24,999 nucleotides of DNA, taken from NCBI GenBank assembly GCA_964438715.1, contig CAYTLQ010000336.1, positions 1-24,999 on the forward strand, read 5' to 3'. Made by a program: the position numbers and the translations under genes. This document shows, in pieces, positions 1 to 9,232 of this stretch. The number at the start of each line of letters is the position of its first letter. The first letter of the stretch is position 1. This DNA is from CAYTLQ01 sp964438715. GTDB lineage: Bacteria; Bacteroidota; Ignavibacteria; Ignavibacteriales; Ignavibacteriaceae. The notes below the pieces were generated by a model. It made no database searches and had not been told where the DNA came from. It saw only the letters and a program-made list of their open reading frames with translations.

Positions 1-1011
1 CTCTCCGATTTTAGGAGCAGTTTTAGGAAAGTCAAGCTCATTCATTTTTTTTATGTGTTTAATTGCTTCACCGCTACTATCAAAAACAGGGTAACCGGGC
101 GGGCGTTGCCGCGCAGGAATTATTCTCCCCCCCTTAAAGTCACCGGTTTCTTCATCTAAGAGTACTTCAAGAATACAGGTGATTCCACTCTGCCCCTGAA
201 TACTCACATTTCCATAGGTTAAAAAATTACCAAGAGAATAGGCAATGAGCTTGTGATTATAAATCTCCATCCCTCTTAGAACATGAGGACCATGTCCAAC
301 TACTAAATCGGCGCCGGCGTCAATTGCTGTATATGCAAATTTCCTTGAATTACCTCTGTTTTCTCCGGCGTACCATTCAACATTATCTGGTGTTCTCCAT
401 GCCCCATGCCCTTCTGCTCCCGCATGAAAGGTTACAATTATTATGTCACTCTGGTTGCGAAACTTTTCTACCACTGATTTGACCTCATTCAGATCATAAA
501 TTTGAAAGGAATCGCCGGATGTTCCAAATGGTATAATGACAATTTTTCGGTTTTTTACAATAAAGAATTTCGGCGACTTTTTTTCTAACGGGGTTACACC
601 ATTTTCCACGAGAACTTTTGCGGAAAACCTTCTGCCCTCTTCAAGAAAATCGTTATTATGATTATTATCCTGACTAACAGCAGAAAAACCCAGAATCTTC
701 AAAGTACCAGCTAGCTTTGCAGGCATTCCGAATCGATAACACCAGTTATTTTTTATTGCTGTTTCGGAACATGGACGCGCCTTCATCCCCTCCTTAATAA
801 AAACACCTTCAAGATTACCGAATAAAATATCCGCACCGGTAAGATACTGCCCAATTGAATCAATAAATATTTTCCCGTCAGAAGGTGGTAAAACTTTTTT
901 CGGTGTGTATGAGCCAAGCATTATATCCCCCACTGCTTTAACTCTTATCTGCGGCAAGCAGTTGGTGGCAAGGAAACCTAAGATAATGATTCCACGCAAT
1001 ATTTGGGGCAT
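1..1011 (-). CDS. CapA-family (PGA_cap) metallophosphatase-like protein, partial at C-terminus
   Basis: An open frame runs from an ATG at 1011 leftwards off the window edge (337 codons, no stop), so the C-terminus is missing. Family landmarks are visible: GDIMLGS at residues 28-34, a NLEG segment, NNHNND in place of the usual ANNHxxD, FHAGAEG around H196, GHGPHVLRG (H240 and H243) and YSLGNF. This order is typical of the CapA/PgsA poly-gamma-glutamate 'capsule' family, which has a calcineurin-like phosphoesterase fold. Many members outside Bacillus have no proven polyglutamate role, so the substrate here is unknown. A hydrophobic N-terminus (residues 7-16) suggests export. The start lies 4 bp after the stop of the DUF5683 gene, so the two are probably co-transcribed, and this is the last gene of the porU unit visible in the window. 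Confidence 0.88.
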   Translation of the reverse strand, partial: MPQILRGIIILGFLATNCLPQIRVKAVGDIMLGSYTPKKVLPPSDGKIFIDSIGQYLTGADILFGNLEGVFIKEGMKARPCSETAIKNNWCYRFGMPAKLAGTLKILGFSAVSQDNNHNNDFLEEGRRFSAKVLVENGVTPLEKKSPKFFIVKNRKIVIIPFGTSGDSFQIYDLNEVKSVVEKFRNQSDIIIVTFHAGAEGHGAWRTPDNVEWYAGENRGNSRKFAYTAIDAGADLVVGHGPHVLRGMEIYNHKLIAYSLGNFLTYGNVSIQGQSGITCILEVLLDEETGDFKGGRIIPARQRPPGYPVFDSSGEAIKHIKKMNELDFPKTAPKIGE

Positions 1012-1015
1012 CAGA

Positions 1016-1864
1016 TCAAAACCTAATGCGAAGATTCAATCTGGTCTCGTAATCAGCAAATCCCTGAAGAGAAATTCTTTCATATTCAGCGCTTAAGGAA
1101 ACATTCTTGTTATAATTAACCGCACTCCACACCGCATCAATAACACTTAAAAAGTGATTGATATATATTGCTATAACAGCTTTTGAGGCAATGTTATAAT
1201 AATCATTTGCTTTTCCCCGCATTGCGGCATAATCAAGAAAAATCTGAGGAAGAACATGGTAATCGGGTTCATTGGGATCAAATGCATTCCACCCCGGACT
1301 ATATTGTGGATATTTACCAATCAACTCATAATACTGTTGTTCACCATGTCTTGGCAGTTTATGGGAGAATTTTGATTCATAATAATTTAAACTATCCCAA
1401 TTTACTCTGTCCCAGGGATTTAATGTTACATCCGGATTAATCGGAATATTTGCCTGCTCAAACCTGTTAAGCCATTCGGCATATTTTACCACGCTCCAAT
1501 TCTGATCGGCAAAATTTTGAAATACAGTTGTCTGATCATTCCCCTTTTTGTCATAGGTTAGGGCAATACCAATAGCTGTTAGTTCAATTGCAGCAAAAGC
1601 GGCGGCCTGATAATAGTTTTCAGTGTAGAACTCGCCAGCGCCGGGCAAAATAAATGAAAGTACTCCGGCTAATAAAACACTTTTTTTGGGTGCTTGTGCA
1701 GGAATAAGCGAAGTAGTGTTTGACACTGATTCATTAAACAACAATTTCGAATCAATTGAAATATTGCCACTGAGAAGCATTTTCTCATTTTTCTGAGCGG
1801 TACTAATAACTGACAAAAAGAATAAACTGAGAAGGATGTAATTTATCATATAGGGTATCCTCAA
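1016..1864 (-). CDS. DUF5683-type membrane-associated protein
   Basis: This 282-residue protein has an N-terminal signal segment (about residues 8-23, ending STAQ). A hydrophobic region follows around residues 60-105, containing LPGAGEFYTENYYQAA, the kind of glycine/proline-rich turn seen in DUF5683 proteins of Bacteroidota and Ignavibacteria. A polar middle part rich in Trp, Tyr and Asn leads to a second conserved-looking stretch (about residues 225-250, ISHFL-type helix with SVIDAVWSAVNYNK), then a short beta-like C-terminus. The function of the family is unknown. The ATG overlaps the stop of the upstream gene as ATGA, which supports this start and translational coupling, although Met6 is also possible. 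Its place after a beta-barrel protein suggests an envelope role, but that is inference. Confidence 0.75.
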   Translation of the reverse strand: MRIPYMINYILLSLFFLSVISTAQKNEKMLLSGNISIDSKLLFNESVSNTTSLIPAQAPKKSVLLAGVLSFILPGAGEFYTENYYQAAAFAAIELTAIGIALTYDKKGNDQTTVFQNFADQNWSVVKYAEWLNRFEQANIPINPDVTLNPWDRVNWDSLNYYESKFSHKLPRHGEQQYYELIGKYPQYSPGWNAFDPNEPDYHVLPQIFLDYAAMRGKANDYYNIASKAVIAIYINHFLSVIDAVWSAVNYNKNVSLSAEYERISLQGFADYETRLNLRIRF

Positions 1865-4800
1865 AAATCAAAACCGAAAAGAATGCCAGCGTACATTCGT
1901 ACTTCACGGCCGTAGGTTACAGTTTTTCCACGGAACTCCCGTGAAAACGAATCAAACCCATAGGAAGCGTTTATAAAAATACTTGTTGGAAATAAATAAT
2001 ATGAATTAAGAGCAAAACGAACCTCTGCACCTGCGCCTTTTTTCATATCCTTTAAGGTAGTAGTTTTTGTCCAGGCATTTCCAATATCGCCATAAATGGA
2101 AAAGAATATTTTATCTATATAAAAATTCATAAATCTTGAATCAATATTCTTCCATAAAGCAAACCTGTAACCGGCATGTAACCATACTATTTCATTTCCA
2201 CTGATTGCATAAAACGGGTATGCTTTCATACCGATTAAACCACCAAGATAGAAATCAAAAAAATCAGGTACCTCACTTCCTAAAATGTTTCCATAACGGA
2301 ATTTGGTAAAAATGGTAGATGCTTTACCAACCCGAAAGGAAGAATTCAGATTTGTCTCTATACGATGAAAATTGAAATTTTTATAGAGAGGTTTCAGTAT
2401 TCCATCGTCAACTGTGTATTCACCATCAGGATTAAATTTGTTTAATTCATAATTATATTTAATTTCCATATCACTCCCGACGGGGTTTATATCACTATCA
2501 ATATAAGGTAACTTTGCATCAAATCTATATTTTATTTCAAAATTACCTCCAATAAGATATGGATCACTGCTCGTTGGATACAGGGTGGCTGTTCCCGGAA
2601 AAATAAAACTTCCTATTGTAGCGGAATATCTGCTGAAAGCATACTTCAGAAACAGATCATGTTCCCTACTAATAATTTTATGGTGTGCAATAACATCAAC
2701 CTCAAAGAGGTTATAACTGACATCTGTTTTAATGACCGGAAACTCGTCTATGAAAATATCTACATCTGCTTTTCTGCTAATGTTATAAAGCTCAAGAGAG
2801 AGTTCAGGTTTTATGCCGATATCATACAAAAGTGGTAACTTATTTTTATATTCAAACATAAAAAATAAATCCCTCTCCATTCTGGTATTAACCGTTGCTC
2901 CGGCAAATACAGAATATCGGTTAAGCATATCACTTGATGTAACATAAACGCCCGGCTTCAGTTTTTCGTAGAATTTATTTGAGGTATTATAATTATCATA
3001 CCGCAAGAGGGGAAAAAATGTAAGCTTACTAAATGCACCGCTATATTTCTCTTTTTGTTCCTGTCCGTAGGAGTAGTCATTAAAATTTTTCAATCTCTCT
3101 GCCAGTAATTCGTCAAAATCACCTTTTAGACTATCTTTTTGTAGAGGAGGATTCTTAATTGAAATATAATCCATTCCCGGAACGACTGAGGACATTTCCG
3201 ATGGAGAAATATGATAGATTTTATATCCCTCTGAGGTATATCCGGAATAAAAGATAGAACCATCTTTGGCAACTGCCGGATAAAAAGCTCCACCTTTAAC
3301 ATTAGTAAGCTGGACGGATTCCTTGGTGCGCAAGTTATAAAGATACAAATTAAATATTCCGGTTCTGTCGGAAGAATATACAAATGATACATTATCAACA
3401 AAACTTACATTTCGCTCATCTGCAGAAGTAGTAAGTACCGGTTCAACTTCACCTCCTGATATCGGAATTCGAAATAAATCACGACCGTGGTGATAGGAAT
3501 AATCAAAATAAATATAAGAGCCGTCCGGCGAAAATCTGGGATTATAAACCTGCTCTCCATTCTGATAATTAGTCAACGCACGATAATTTTCACCATTTAG
3601 ATCTATTAGGGCAAGATTTGTTGTCCCATCCCTTTGGGTAACAAATACTATATTCTTGCCGTCTTCGGAAAGTGTGGGATTGTTCGCACGCAAATTATAT
3701 GTTATTCTTTTTTCTTCTTCATTATCTAAATCATAAATAAAAATGTCGTGTACATTACTTCTGTTAGGATTTTCTTCGGTAAGCTTTGAGTAAAGAATTG
3801 CATTTTTGCCGGGAATCTTAACTGCCGCTGATCTTACACCTGAAACAAGTAATTTATCCTCGCCATTGATTGAATCAGCCAGATAAATAGAAGAGAGTCC
3901 GAAATAGTCGTTATTTTTATTCGATACATACAGGAAACTACTACTGCCCTCAAACAGACCCGGATAAAAATTGCCAAATCCCTCAGACCTGACTTTCTTC
4001 CCTTCAACGGTATTCAACAATACTTTAGAAATACGATTATTATAATCCGTTGTTAGGAAATCTTTCCACTCGTTATACAGTTGAATACCCGAAATACCAA
4101 GAACATCCTGTATTGCTTCATCAATAGTAAAATTTTTCAACACGCCTAATCGTTCAGAGATTAAACGCAGTTTGTCCTCACCATATTTCTGGGCAATGTA
4201 AAGTGTTAGTGCAAATCCTGAATTATACACTGATTCATTACCCAGGCTTGTTTTTTCAAACTGACCCATCTGGTTCCAGGTGAGCATGTTATTATCTAAA
4301 ACATAAGATCGTAAAATCATGTCTCTGTGTGAATCCCAATTGTCATAGTCAAAATTTCTCCTCATATATTGTGCTGTTCCTTCTGCAAACCACGCGGGAA
4401 CATTTATCATAGCAATAGGATAGGAAACTATGACATTCGGAAATCCATACAGAATATCAGGTCTTCTCTCATCTTCGTAATTCAGCCACTGCAAATAAAA
4501 CGCAGGTATAGTGCGTTTAGCCTTTAAACTTGCCTGAATCTGGACAAGATGAGTAAACTCGTGCGAGATTACATTCCTCAACCAGTTATGCGAACCTCTC
4601 AGATCAAAATCAAGGGCGCTCGTCCAAATTTCTATTTTATTATCGAAAAAATATGTTGCACCATTGGAATAGTCATCAATATCCTTAATAACATAGTGAA
4701 CTCTTTCCGGCTGATAGTTATAAAGACTGGTAATTGGTCCCCATACCTCGTTTGCTATTTTTAATACAACGCGTGCAGTTCGTTCAGCACCATCGTGAAA

Positions 4801-4923
4801 GTGAACATAAACATTATCACTCTTTAAAGTGTACCAGGTTAGTTCCGGATGAAATTCGGTGAATTGAGAAAATGAAAGCGGTGTTAATAAAACAGTAAAA
4901 ACAACAAGGAGAATTTTACGCAT
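1861..4923 (-). CDS. Exported gluzincin-like metallopeptidase / TolB-like propeller / outer-membrane barrel fusion
   Basis: The 1020-residue protein starts with a clear signal peptide (1-20, ends LSFSQ). Residues about 25-190 resemble the peptidase MA family: HEFTH at 121-125 gives two zinc ligands and the catalytic Glu, and WFAEGTAQY supplies a likely third ligand at E181. The active site looks intact. Residues about 320-620 hold PD40/WD40-like repeats of the TolB type (NPTLSEDGKNIVFV, NPRFSPDGSYIYFD, SSDRTGIFNLYLY). From about 660 onward the sequence alternates like a transmembrane beta-barrel and ends GILFGFDF with a terminal Phe, the classic signal for BAM-dependent insertion. This suggests a protease and propeller tethered to an outer-membrane barrel. 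Substrate and the side of the membrane faced by the protease are unknown. It sits 25 bp downstream of the M6-like gene and overlaps the DUF5683 gene by 4 bp. Confidence 0.85.
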   Translation of the reverse strand: MRKILLVVFTVLLTPLSFSQFTEFHPELTWYTLKSDNVYVHFHDGAERTARVVLKIANEVWGPITSLYNYQPERVHYVIKDIDDYSNGATYFFDNKIEIWTSALDFDLRGSHNWLRNVISHEFTHLVQIQASLKAKRTIPAFYLQWLNYEDERRPDILYGFPNVIVSYPIAMINVPAWFAEGTAQYMRRNFDYDNWDSHRDMILRSYVLDNNMLTWNQMGQFEKTSLGNESVYNSGFALTLYIAQKYGEDKLRLISERLGVLKNFTIDEAIQDVLGISGIQLYNEWKDFLTTDYNNRISKVLLNTVEGKKVRSEGFGNFYPGLFEGSSSFLYVSNKNNDYFGLSSIYLADSINGEDKLLVSGVRSAAVKIPGKNAILYSKLTEENPNRSNVHDIFIYDLDNEEEKRITYNLRANNPTLSEDGKNIVFVTQRDGTTNLALIDLNGENYRALTNYQNGEQVYNPRFSPDGSYIYFDYSYHHGRDLFRIPISGGEVEPVLTTSADERNVSFVDNVSFVYSSDRTGIFNLYLYNLRTKESVQLTNVKGGAFYPAVAKDGSIFYSGYTSEGYKIYHISPSEMSSVVPGMDYISIKNPPLQKDSLKGDFDELLAERLKNFNDYSYGQEQKEKYSGAFSKLTFFPLLRYDNYNTSNKFYEKLKPGVYVTSSDMLNRYSVFAGATVNTRMERDLFFMFEYKNKLPLLYDIGIKPELSLELYNISRKADVDIFIDEFPVIKTDVSYNLFEVDVIAHHKIISREHDLFLKYAFSRYSATIGSFIFPGTATLYPTSSDPYLIGGNFEIKYRFDAKLPYIDSDINPVGSDMEIKYNYELNKFNPDGEYTVDDGILKPLYKNFNFHRIETNLNSSFRVGKASTIFTKFRYGNILGSEVPDFFDFYLGGLIGMKAYPFYAISGNEIVWLHAGYRFALWKNIDSRFMNFYIDKIFFSIYGDIGNAWTKTTTLKDMKKGAGAEVRFALNSYYLFPTSIFINASYGFDSFSREFRGKTVTYGREVRMYAGILFGFDF

Positions 4924-4948
4924 GGAAGTAATTCAGGCTGAAAACTTG

Positions 4949-7900
4949 TTAATGAACAACAGCAATTTTAATTATTGTAGATTCTTTTAAACCGGTAACG
5001 GTGGACACCTCTACCTGAGCCAGATAAATACCACTCTGAACTTCAGATACATCCCATATTATTTCATTATCAAATCCTGCTGAACCCTTACCTTTCAGTT
5101 CGGTTACTTTATCACCACTGGCATCAAAAATACGAACGGTTACATCCGATTCAAGAGAGGTATAATACCTGATTGCCGTTCGGTTATCATATACTGGATT
5201 AGGATAATTATACACTCTTTCGAGGGGCAGTATTCTGGTTTCACGGTAGTCAATACCACGCATTTTGGTTTCAAGTGAGTTCCTGCCATCACCGTATGTG
5301 CCCGTGTAAAGGATCTGATTTTCTGCGGTAGAAATAAACCATGAGGTAAGCCCACCGGATTTGGATATGGCGGCTATTGCAGTTTTACCATCTAAGGTAA
5401 AAATATAGGGGGATGAGTAAGTTTCTCGGCTGAATGAGATTGGAAAATCATTAAGTACCTTACCATTCGCACCATCAAAAGCATACATTGCGCCAGTTGA
5501 TGATATGACAAGTAACTCAGTATTGCTATTTCCCCGTAATTGTACTCCAATCGGCTGAGTGGTAAATTCATCAGAACCACTTAAAGCTACCGGGAAATTA
5601 TCAATGAGGGCACCATTAATGTTATAGGCAAATAGTTTATTACCACTAACGAAGCAGATGGCAGCATCTGTTTCGCCCGTTAAATCAATCGTAGAAAATT
5701 TTTCTAAATATTCCGGTGAGACAGAAAAAGAACGATAAAGTTGATTACCTTTCCAAATGTCAAAGATATTTTTATCCCTAAGAACGATAAAATACTTTGT
5801 ACCGGAACTATTTTTATAAAAACCTGCATCAATAAATCTACCCGCGGTGAAAATTTTCACTACTTCATTGTCTTCTATAACATAACGATTCGAAGCAGTA
5901 TCCGATTTAATCGTTGCAATGTAAGTACCTGAATTAATCACTCTGATAACAGGTAATTTTTCTCCAAGACTATCTATTTGCAATATAGAAGCAGGAGGGC
6001 CGGAAATTAATCCAGGGTCAACAGTTATGACCTTGCCGGATTCGGTTCCAATATAAATTCTTTTCTGTTCACTTGCATTTACTCCAATTACCGGAGCAGT
6101 GGAAATTTTTTCTCCAACATCAAGATTTTCATTAAATGCAATGCTTCCGTTAGTTTTATATAAATTAAGTTTCTTATCCTTTGAACCAGCAACCAATCCT
6201 ATGTCAACGGCAGTTCCGTAATCGGAAAATTCGTGAACAATATCTGAAGAACCCGTTGTTAAATTTATGATATTAAGTGTATCATCCGTTGTAACTGCAA
6301 AGTAGTTATTGGCGGCGGCGGTAAAAAACTTTACTGAATTCTTTAACGAAGAGACATAAAAATTTCTGGTATAATGTGGGGCAATAGCAGTATCCCGAAC
6401 AATAACACTGAAGGTCATTGTATTTGTAGTATCACTGAAATCAGACATTGTAACATAACTATAAGCGCCGGAATTTGTGTTTGATGCGGGAAATGTATTT
6501 TTATCGAATCTGTTCGAATATAATTTTGCCGGATTGCCTGCAAACCAAAAATCTTCCGGAGAGCCCTCACCCACAACAATATCACCAAATATTGTTTGGA
6601 ATTCTTCTCCTATATCCTGAATTCCGTCAGCTTCCTCAACATCTACTCCCCTGCGTTTTTTATCAGCATTAATAGTATTAGTAGCAATATTTTGATTAAT
6701 TGTTTCCTCATCAATATGCCAGATGACAATACCGCTTCCCGGTACTGCCCAATCAAATTCATCTACATCGGTAATAACGCCATGTAAGGAATCAATATCA
6801 AAACTGTAAAATCCATTACCATCGGCAGAAAAAGTTTTTGTTACACTGCTGCCACCGGATCTGATTGTAATCTTCGCGCCATCATCATTCACATCCCTTT
6901 GACGATTTTCAACCAGAAAATATTCTGAAGCGTTAATAGGAATTTTATAAATAACAGAATCACCGGGGAGAGAATTCACGAACGATTTTATTGAAAAATT
7001 CTTTTTTTCTGCAGGCTTAATTTCGATAACGCTAGCCCACCCTAAATGAATCCGCTCCCATGCAGAAGGTTGTGGTGGAAATACTCCATTGTACGCAAAA
7101 ATAGACTGCCCGTCCATTAATCCAAATCTACCGATAGCCGAAAGACCTGTTTTCGTATCAAAAAGATCTGGTAATCCAAGATAGCTTGCGATACTGGAAA
7201 CTATAAGTCCATTGATGGTGATTTCAACAAGGTATTTTGTTCCGAAAGATTCAAGTTCACGGTTTTGCGTTTGAGGAAGTATCATTGAGTTTTTAATAGA
7301 GAAACTACCGTTCCTCACGGGTACACCGGAATACGATGCTCCAAAGTATTTCTGCAATGAATTTAATCCCATAAATATTGAGGGAATATCACGCTCATTA
7401 CCTAATGATCCCGGTAAAGAAACATCTCTTCCAACGCCGGCATGAAAGATTGCAAATAAATTGTATGCACTGAAGTCAACATTAGGAAATAGTGTATCAG
7501 CAATTTTCCATGTTTCATCAATCAGTTGTGCAACCGGTAAAAAGTCAGTGGATTGAATAGGCGGCGAATAATTTTTCATTGTTTTCGAAACCGTAATACG
7601 CTGAGGTAAAACGGTATAATCAATGATGGTTTTATTTCCTGAGACCTTGCGGAAATAGTTTCGGGCAAACTCTAAATGCGCCGCAAAATAGGCTGAATCG
7701 TGAGGAAGTGGATCGAGTATTGACTCATCATAAGTCTGCGTGTAAATGGAGTCAAATTTACCATTACCAACTGTGGTGGCATCATTATCCGTTTGGAATT
7801 CCACCATTACAGCCAAAATTCGGATTGTATCAATACTTGAACTCACCACAGTGTTCTGCAGTTTTGCAGAGGGATGGATTTTATAGGCGGGTTGAGCAAA

Positions 7901-7951
7901 AACCTGCACCAACCCGCACAAAACAAAAAATACCAGATTGAATTTTTTCAT
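4949..7951 (-). CDS. M6-like pseudoprotease with T9SS type A sorting domain
   Basis: This 1000-residue secreted protein has a signal peptide (1-19, ending QVFAQ). Residues about 40-320 follow the M6 (immune inhibitor A-like) layout: ILAVMVEFQ, then AYFAAHLEFARNYFRKVS, NLFAIFHAG, and the metal-site region YLGLPDLFDTKTGLSAIGRFGLMDG. In active M6 enzymes the LGLPD is preceded by HExxH; here residues 252-256 are SSIAS, so both His ligands and the catalytic Glu are gone, while the Asp of LPD (262) remains. The codons read cleanly with no frameshift. A middle domain and an eight-bladed-like beta region (about 520-880) follow. The C-terminus has YNYPNP, an Ig-like fold and ends IIKIAVVH, a type A T9SS tail. 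It lies 10 bp after porV, as expected for a cargo of that system. Likely role: binding or scaffolding at the surface, inferred. Confidence 0.85.
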   Translation of the reverse strand: MKKFNLVFFVLCGLVQVFAQPAYKIHPSAKLQNTVVSSSIDTIRILAVMVEFQTDNDATTVGNGKFDSIYTQTYDESILDPLPHDSAYFAAHLEFARNYFRKVSGNKTIIDYTVLPQRITVSKTMKNYSPPIQSTDFLPVAQLIDETWKIADTLFPNVDFSAYNLFAIFHAGVGRDVSLPGSLGNERDIPSIFMGLNSLQKYFGASYSGVPVRNGSFSIKNSMILPQTQNRELESFGTKYLVEITINGLIVSSIASYLGLPDLFDTKTGLSAIGRFGLMDGQSIFAYNGVFPPQPSAWERIHLGWASVIEIKPAEKKNFSIKSFVNSLPGDSVIYKIPINASEYFLVENRQRDVNDDGAKITIRSGGSSVTKTFSADGNGFYSFDIDSLHGVITDVDEFDWAVPGSGIVIWHIDEETINQNIATNTINADKKRRGVDVEEADGIQDIGEEFQTIFGDIVVGEGSPEDFWFAGNPAKLYSNRFDKNTFPASNTNSGAYSYVTMSDFSDTTNTMTFSVIVRDTAIAPHYTRNFYVSSLKNSVKFFTAAANNYFAVTTDDTLNIINLTTGSSDIVHEFSDYGTAVDIGLVAGSKDKKLNLYKTNGSIAFNENLDVGEKISTAPVIGVNASEQKRIYIGTESGKVITVDPGLISGPPASILQIDSLGEKLPVIRVINSGTYIATIKSDTASNRYVIEDNEVVKIFTAGRFIDAGFYKNSSGTKYFIVLRDKNIFDIWKGNQLYRSFSVSPEYLEKFSTIDLTGETDAAICFVSGNKLFAYNINGALIDNFPVALSGSDEFTTQPIGVQLRGNSNTELLVISSTGAMYAFDGANGKVLNDFPISFSRETYSSPYIFTLDGKTAIAAISKSGGLTSWFISTAENQILYTGTYGDGRNSLETKMRGIDYRETRILPLERVYNYPNPVYDNRTAIRYYTSLESDVTVRIFDASGDKVTELKGKGSAGFDNEIIWDVSEVQSGIYLAQVEVSTVTGLKESTIIKIAVVH

Positions 7952-7961
7952 TTATAAAATA

Positions 7962-9122
7962 TCAGAGACCTCTGGGGAAACCCTTTGTACTTTCGGGTGT
8001 CGCTCCCCATCCTACGAGAAAAGTAAAACGAAGAGTATCCGAGAGAGGATGGTTTTCACCATTCTTAAATACAGAAGTTGAGATATAACTGAAATCAAAT
8101 CCATAGATATCATAACGGATTCCTGCGCCGAGTGTTATGAATTTACGGTTACCAAAAGCAGGATCTTCATAAAAATATCCGGTGCGAAGAGCAAAGAGAA
8201 AATCACCCTGCTGTCCGTATAGGTACTCTAAACCCATAGTTGTTACAATATCCCGGAGTTCTGTCTTTAATGGTTTATCAACCCAGGAGGTAAAAAGTGC
8301 ACGATAAAACTCATCGCTGGCGCCGGTGGTATCTTTTTTCACCATCAACTTACTAAAATCTAAAGTGTAAGTAAGCGAGTTAAAATCATCACTAAATATC
8401 CGATAAGCCAAACCAAGACGAAGGTTTGTTGGAATAGGATCCGCCTGAGCTCTATCAATGTAGAAAATCTTTGGACCTAAATTGCTGAGATTTAGACCGA
8501 GACTAAAGTTATTACCAATATCTTCATCGGTAAATGGAATGATAAGACTGGAAGGCCGCCACATACCTGCAACATCAAAACTAACTGTTGTTGCTACACC
8601 GCTTCCCTTCTCTTCAGCAGTTGGCTGATCGGAGAGATTACTGTGAATGATACGAAAATTGAAACCAATTCCCCAATCCGGAGAAAGTTTTGTTGCATAT
8701 CCTAATGTTAAAGCGGCATCGAATGCACGAAATGTACCTAACGGTGTAGGTCCGTCGGGACCTGTACGAACGAATTCGCCATAGTTCATATATGTAATAC
8801 TTGCAGTAACACTACCATCAATGTCAGGAATGTAATTCCTGTAGGTTGCATAATCGTAAAACAGATCAAGTTTAAATTGTGGAAGCCAGTTACTATGAGT
8901 AAAAGTAAACTCCTGTCCGGTCAAAAAAGCAATACCGGCAGGATTCCAGAATACCGCTGAGGAATTGTCGGCGAGTCCCGCGCCTGATTCTCCGAGTCCG
9001 CTAAAACGAGAGTCGGGAGCAAGTAATAGAAAAGGAACAGCAGCTTCCCCCTGAGCGTTAGTTTCTACGGGAAAAAACCACATACCCGCCAATAAAAGCA
9101 GCAATATACTGCGTTGTTTCAT
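7962..9122 (-). CDS. porV: PorV, T9SS outer-membrane shuttle protein
   Basis: The 386-residue protein starts with a signal peptide (about 1-23, ending ETNAQ). The mature N-terminus reads VPFLLLAPDSRFSGLGESGAG followed by AVFWNPAG, the hallmark of the PorV/LptO family, which has a FadL-like 14-stranded barrel. PorV binds the C-terminal signal of T9SS cargo leaving the SprA translocon and brings it to the PorU sortase. The rest shows beta-barrel alternation. The adjacent porU gene upstream (110 bp gap) matches the usual porU-porV order. An AGGAGG ribosome-binding site lies 7 nt before the ATG. PorQ/PorP-like relatives exist, but the N-terminal motif and the neighbour favour PorV. Confidence 0.9.
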   Translation of the reverse strand: MKQRSILLLLLAGMWFFPVETNAQGEAAVPFLLLAPDSRFSGLGESGAGLADNSSAVFWNPAGIAFLTGQEFTFTHSNWLPQFKLDLFYDYATYRNYIPDIDGSVTASITYMNYGEFVRTGPDGPTPLGTFRAFDAALTLGYATKLSPDWGIGFNFRIIHSNLSDQPTAEEKGSGVATTVSFDVAGMWRPSSLIIPFTDEDIGNNFSLGLNLSNLGPKIFYIDRAQADPIPTNLRLGLAYRIFSDDFNSLTYTLDFSKLMVKKDTTGASDEFYRALFTSWVDKPLKTELRDIVTTMGLEYLYGQQGDFLFALRTGYFYEDPAFGNRKFITLGAGIRYDIYGFDFSYISTSVFKNGENHPLSDTLRFTFLVGWGATPESTKGFPRGL

Positions 9123-9129
9123 TAAGTAT

Positions 9130-9135
9130 CCTCCT
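9130..9135 (-). promoter_or_regulatory. Strong Shine-Dalgarno of porV
   Basis: On the minus strand the bases read AGGAGG, a full match to the anti-SD, 7 nt before the porV ATG. Most other genes in this window have weak SD sequences, so porV is probably translated independently and well. That fits a stoichiometric surface shuttle. Confidence 0.8.
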
Positions 9136-9232
9136 GAGATAATATATTTATAATTTTCAAACTTGCAGAAAAAACCAAACTTAATTTTAAAGAGTTATTT
9201 TTAATAAAAAAACCGAATAATTTCGCCATTCT

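Noticed and set aside
7964..7975. Short palindrome CAGAGACCTCTG at the end of porV
   Set aside because: Five-bp arms inside coding sequence are expected by chance.
9206..9224. Weak hairpin (CGAA/TTCG) with T-run just after porU on the minus strand
   Set aside because: A 4-bp stem is too short to call a terminator; it may at most dampen read-through into porV.
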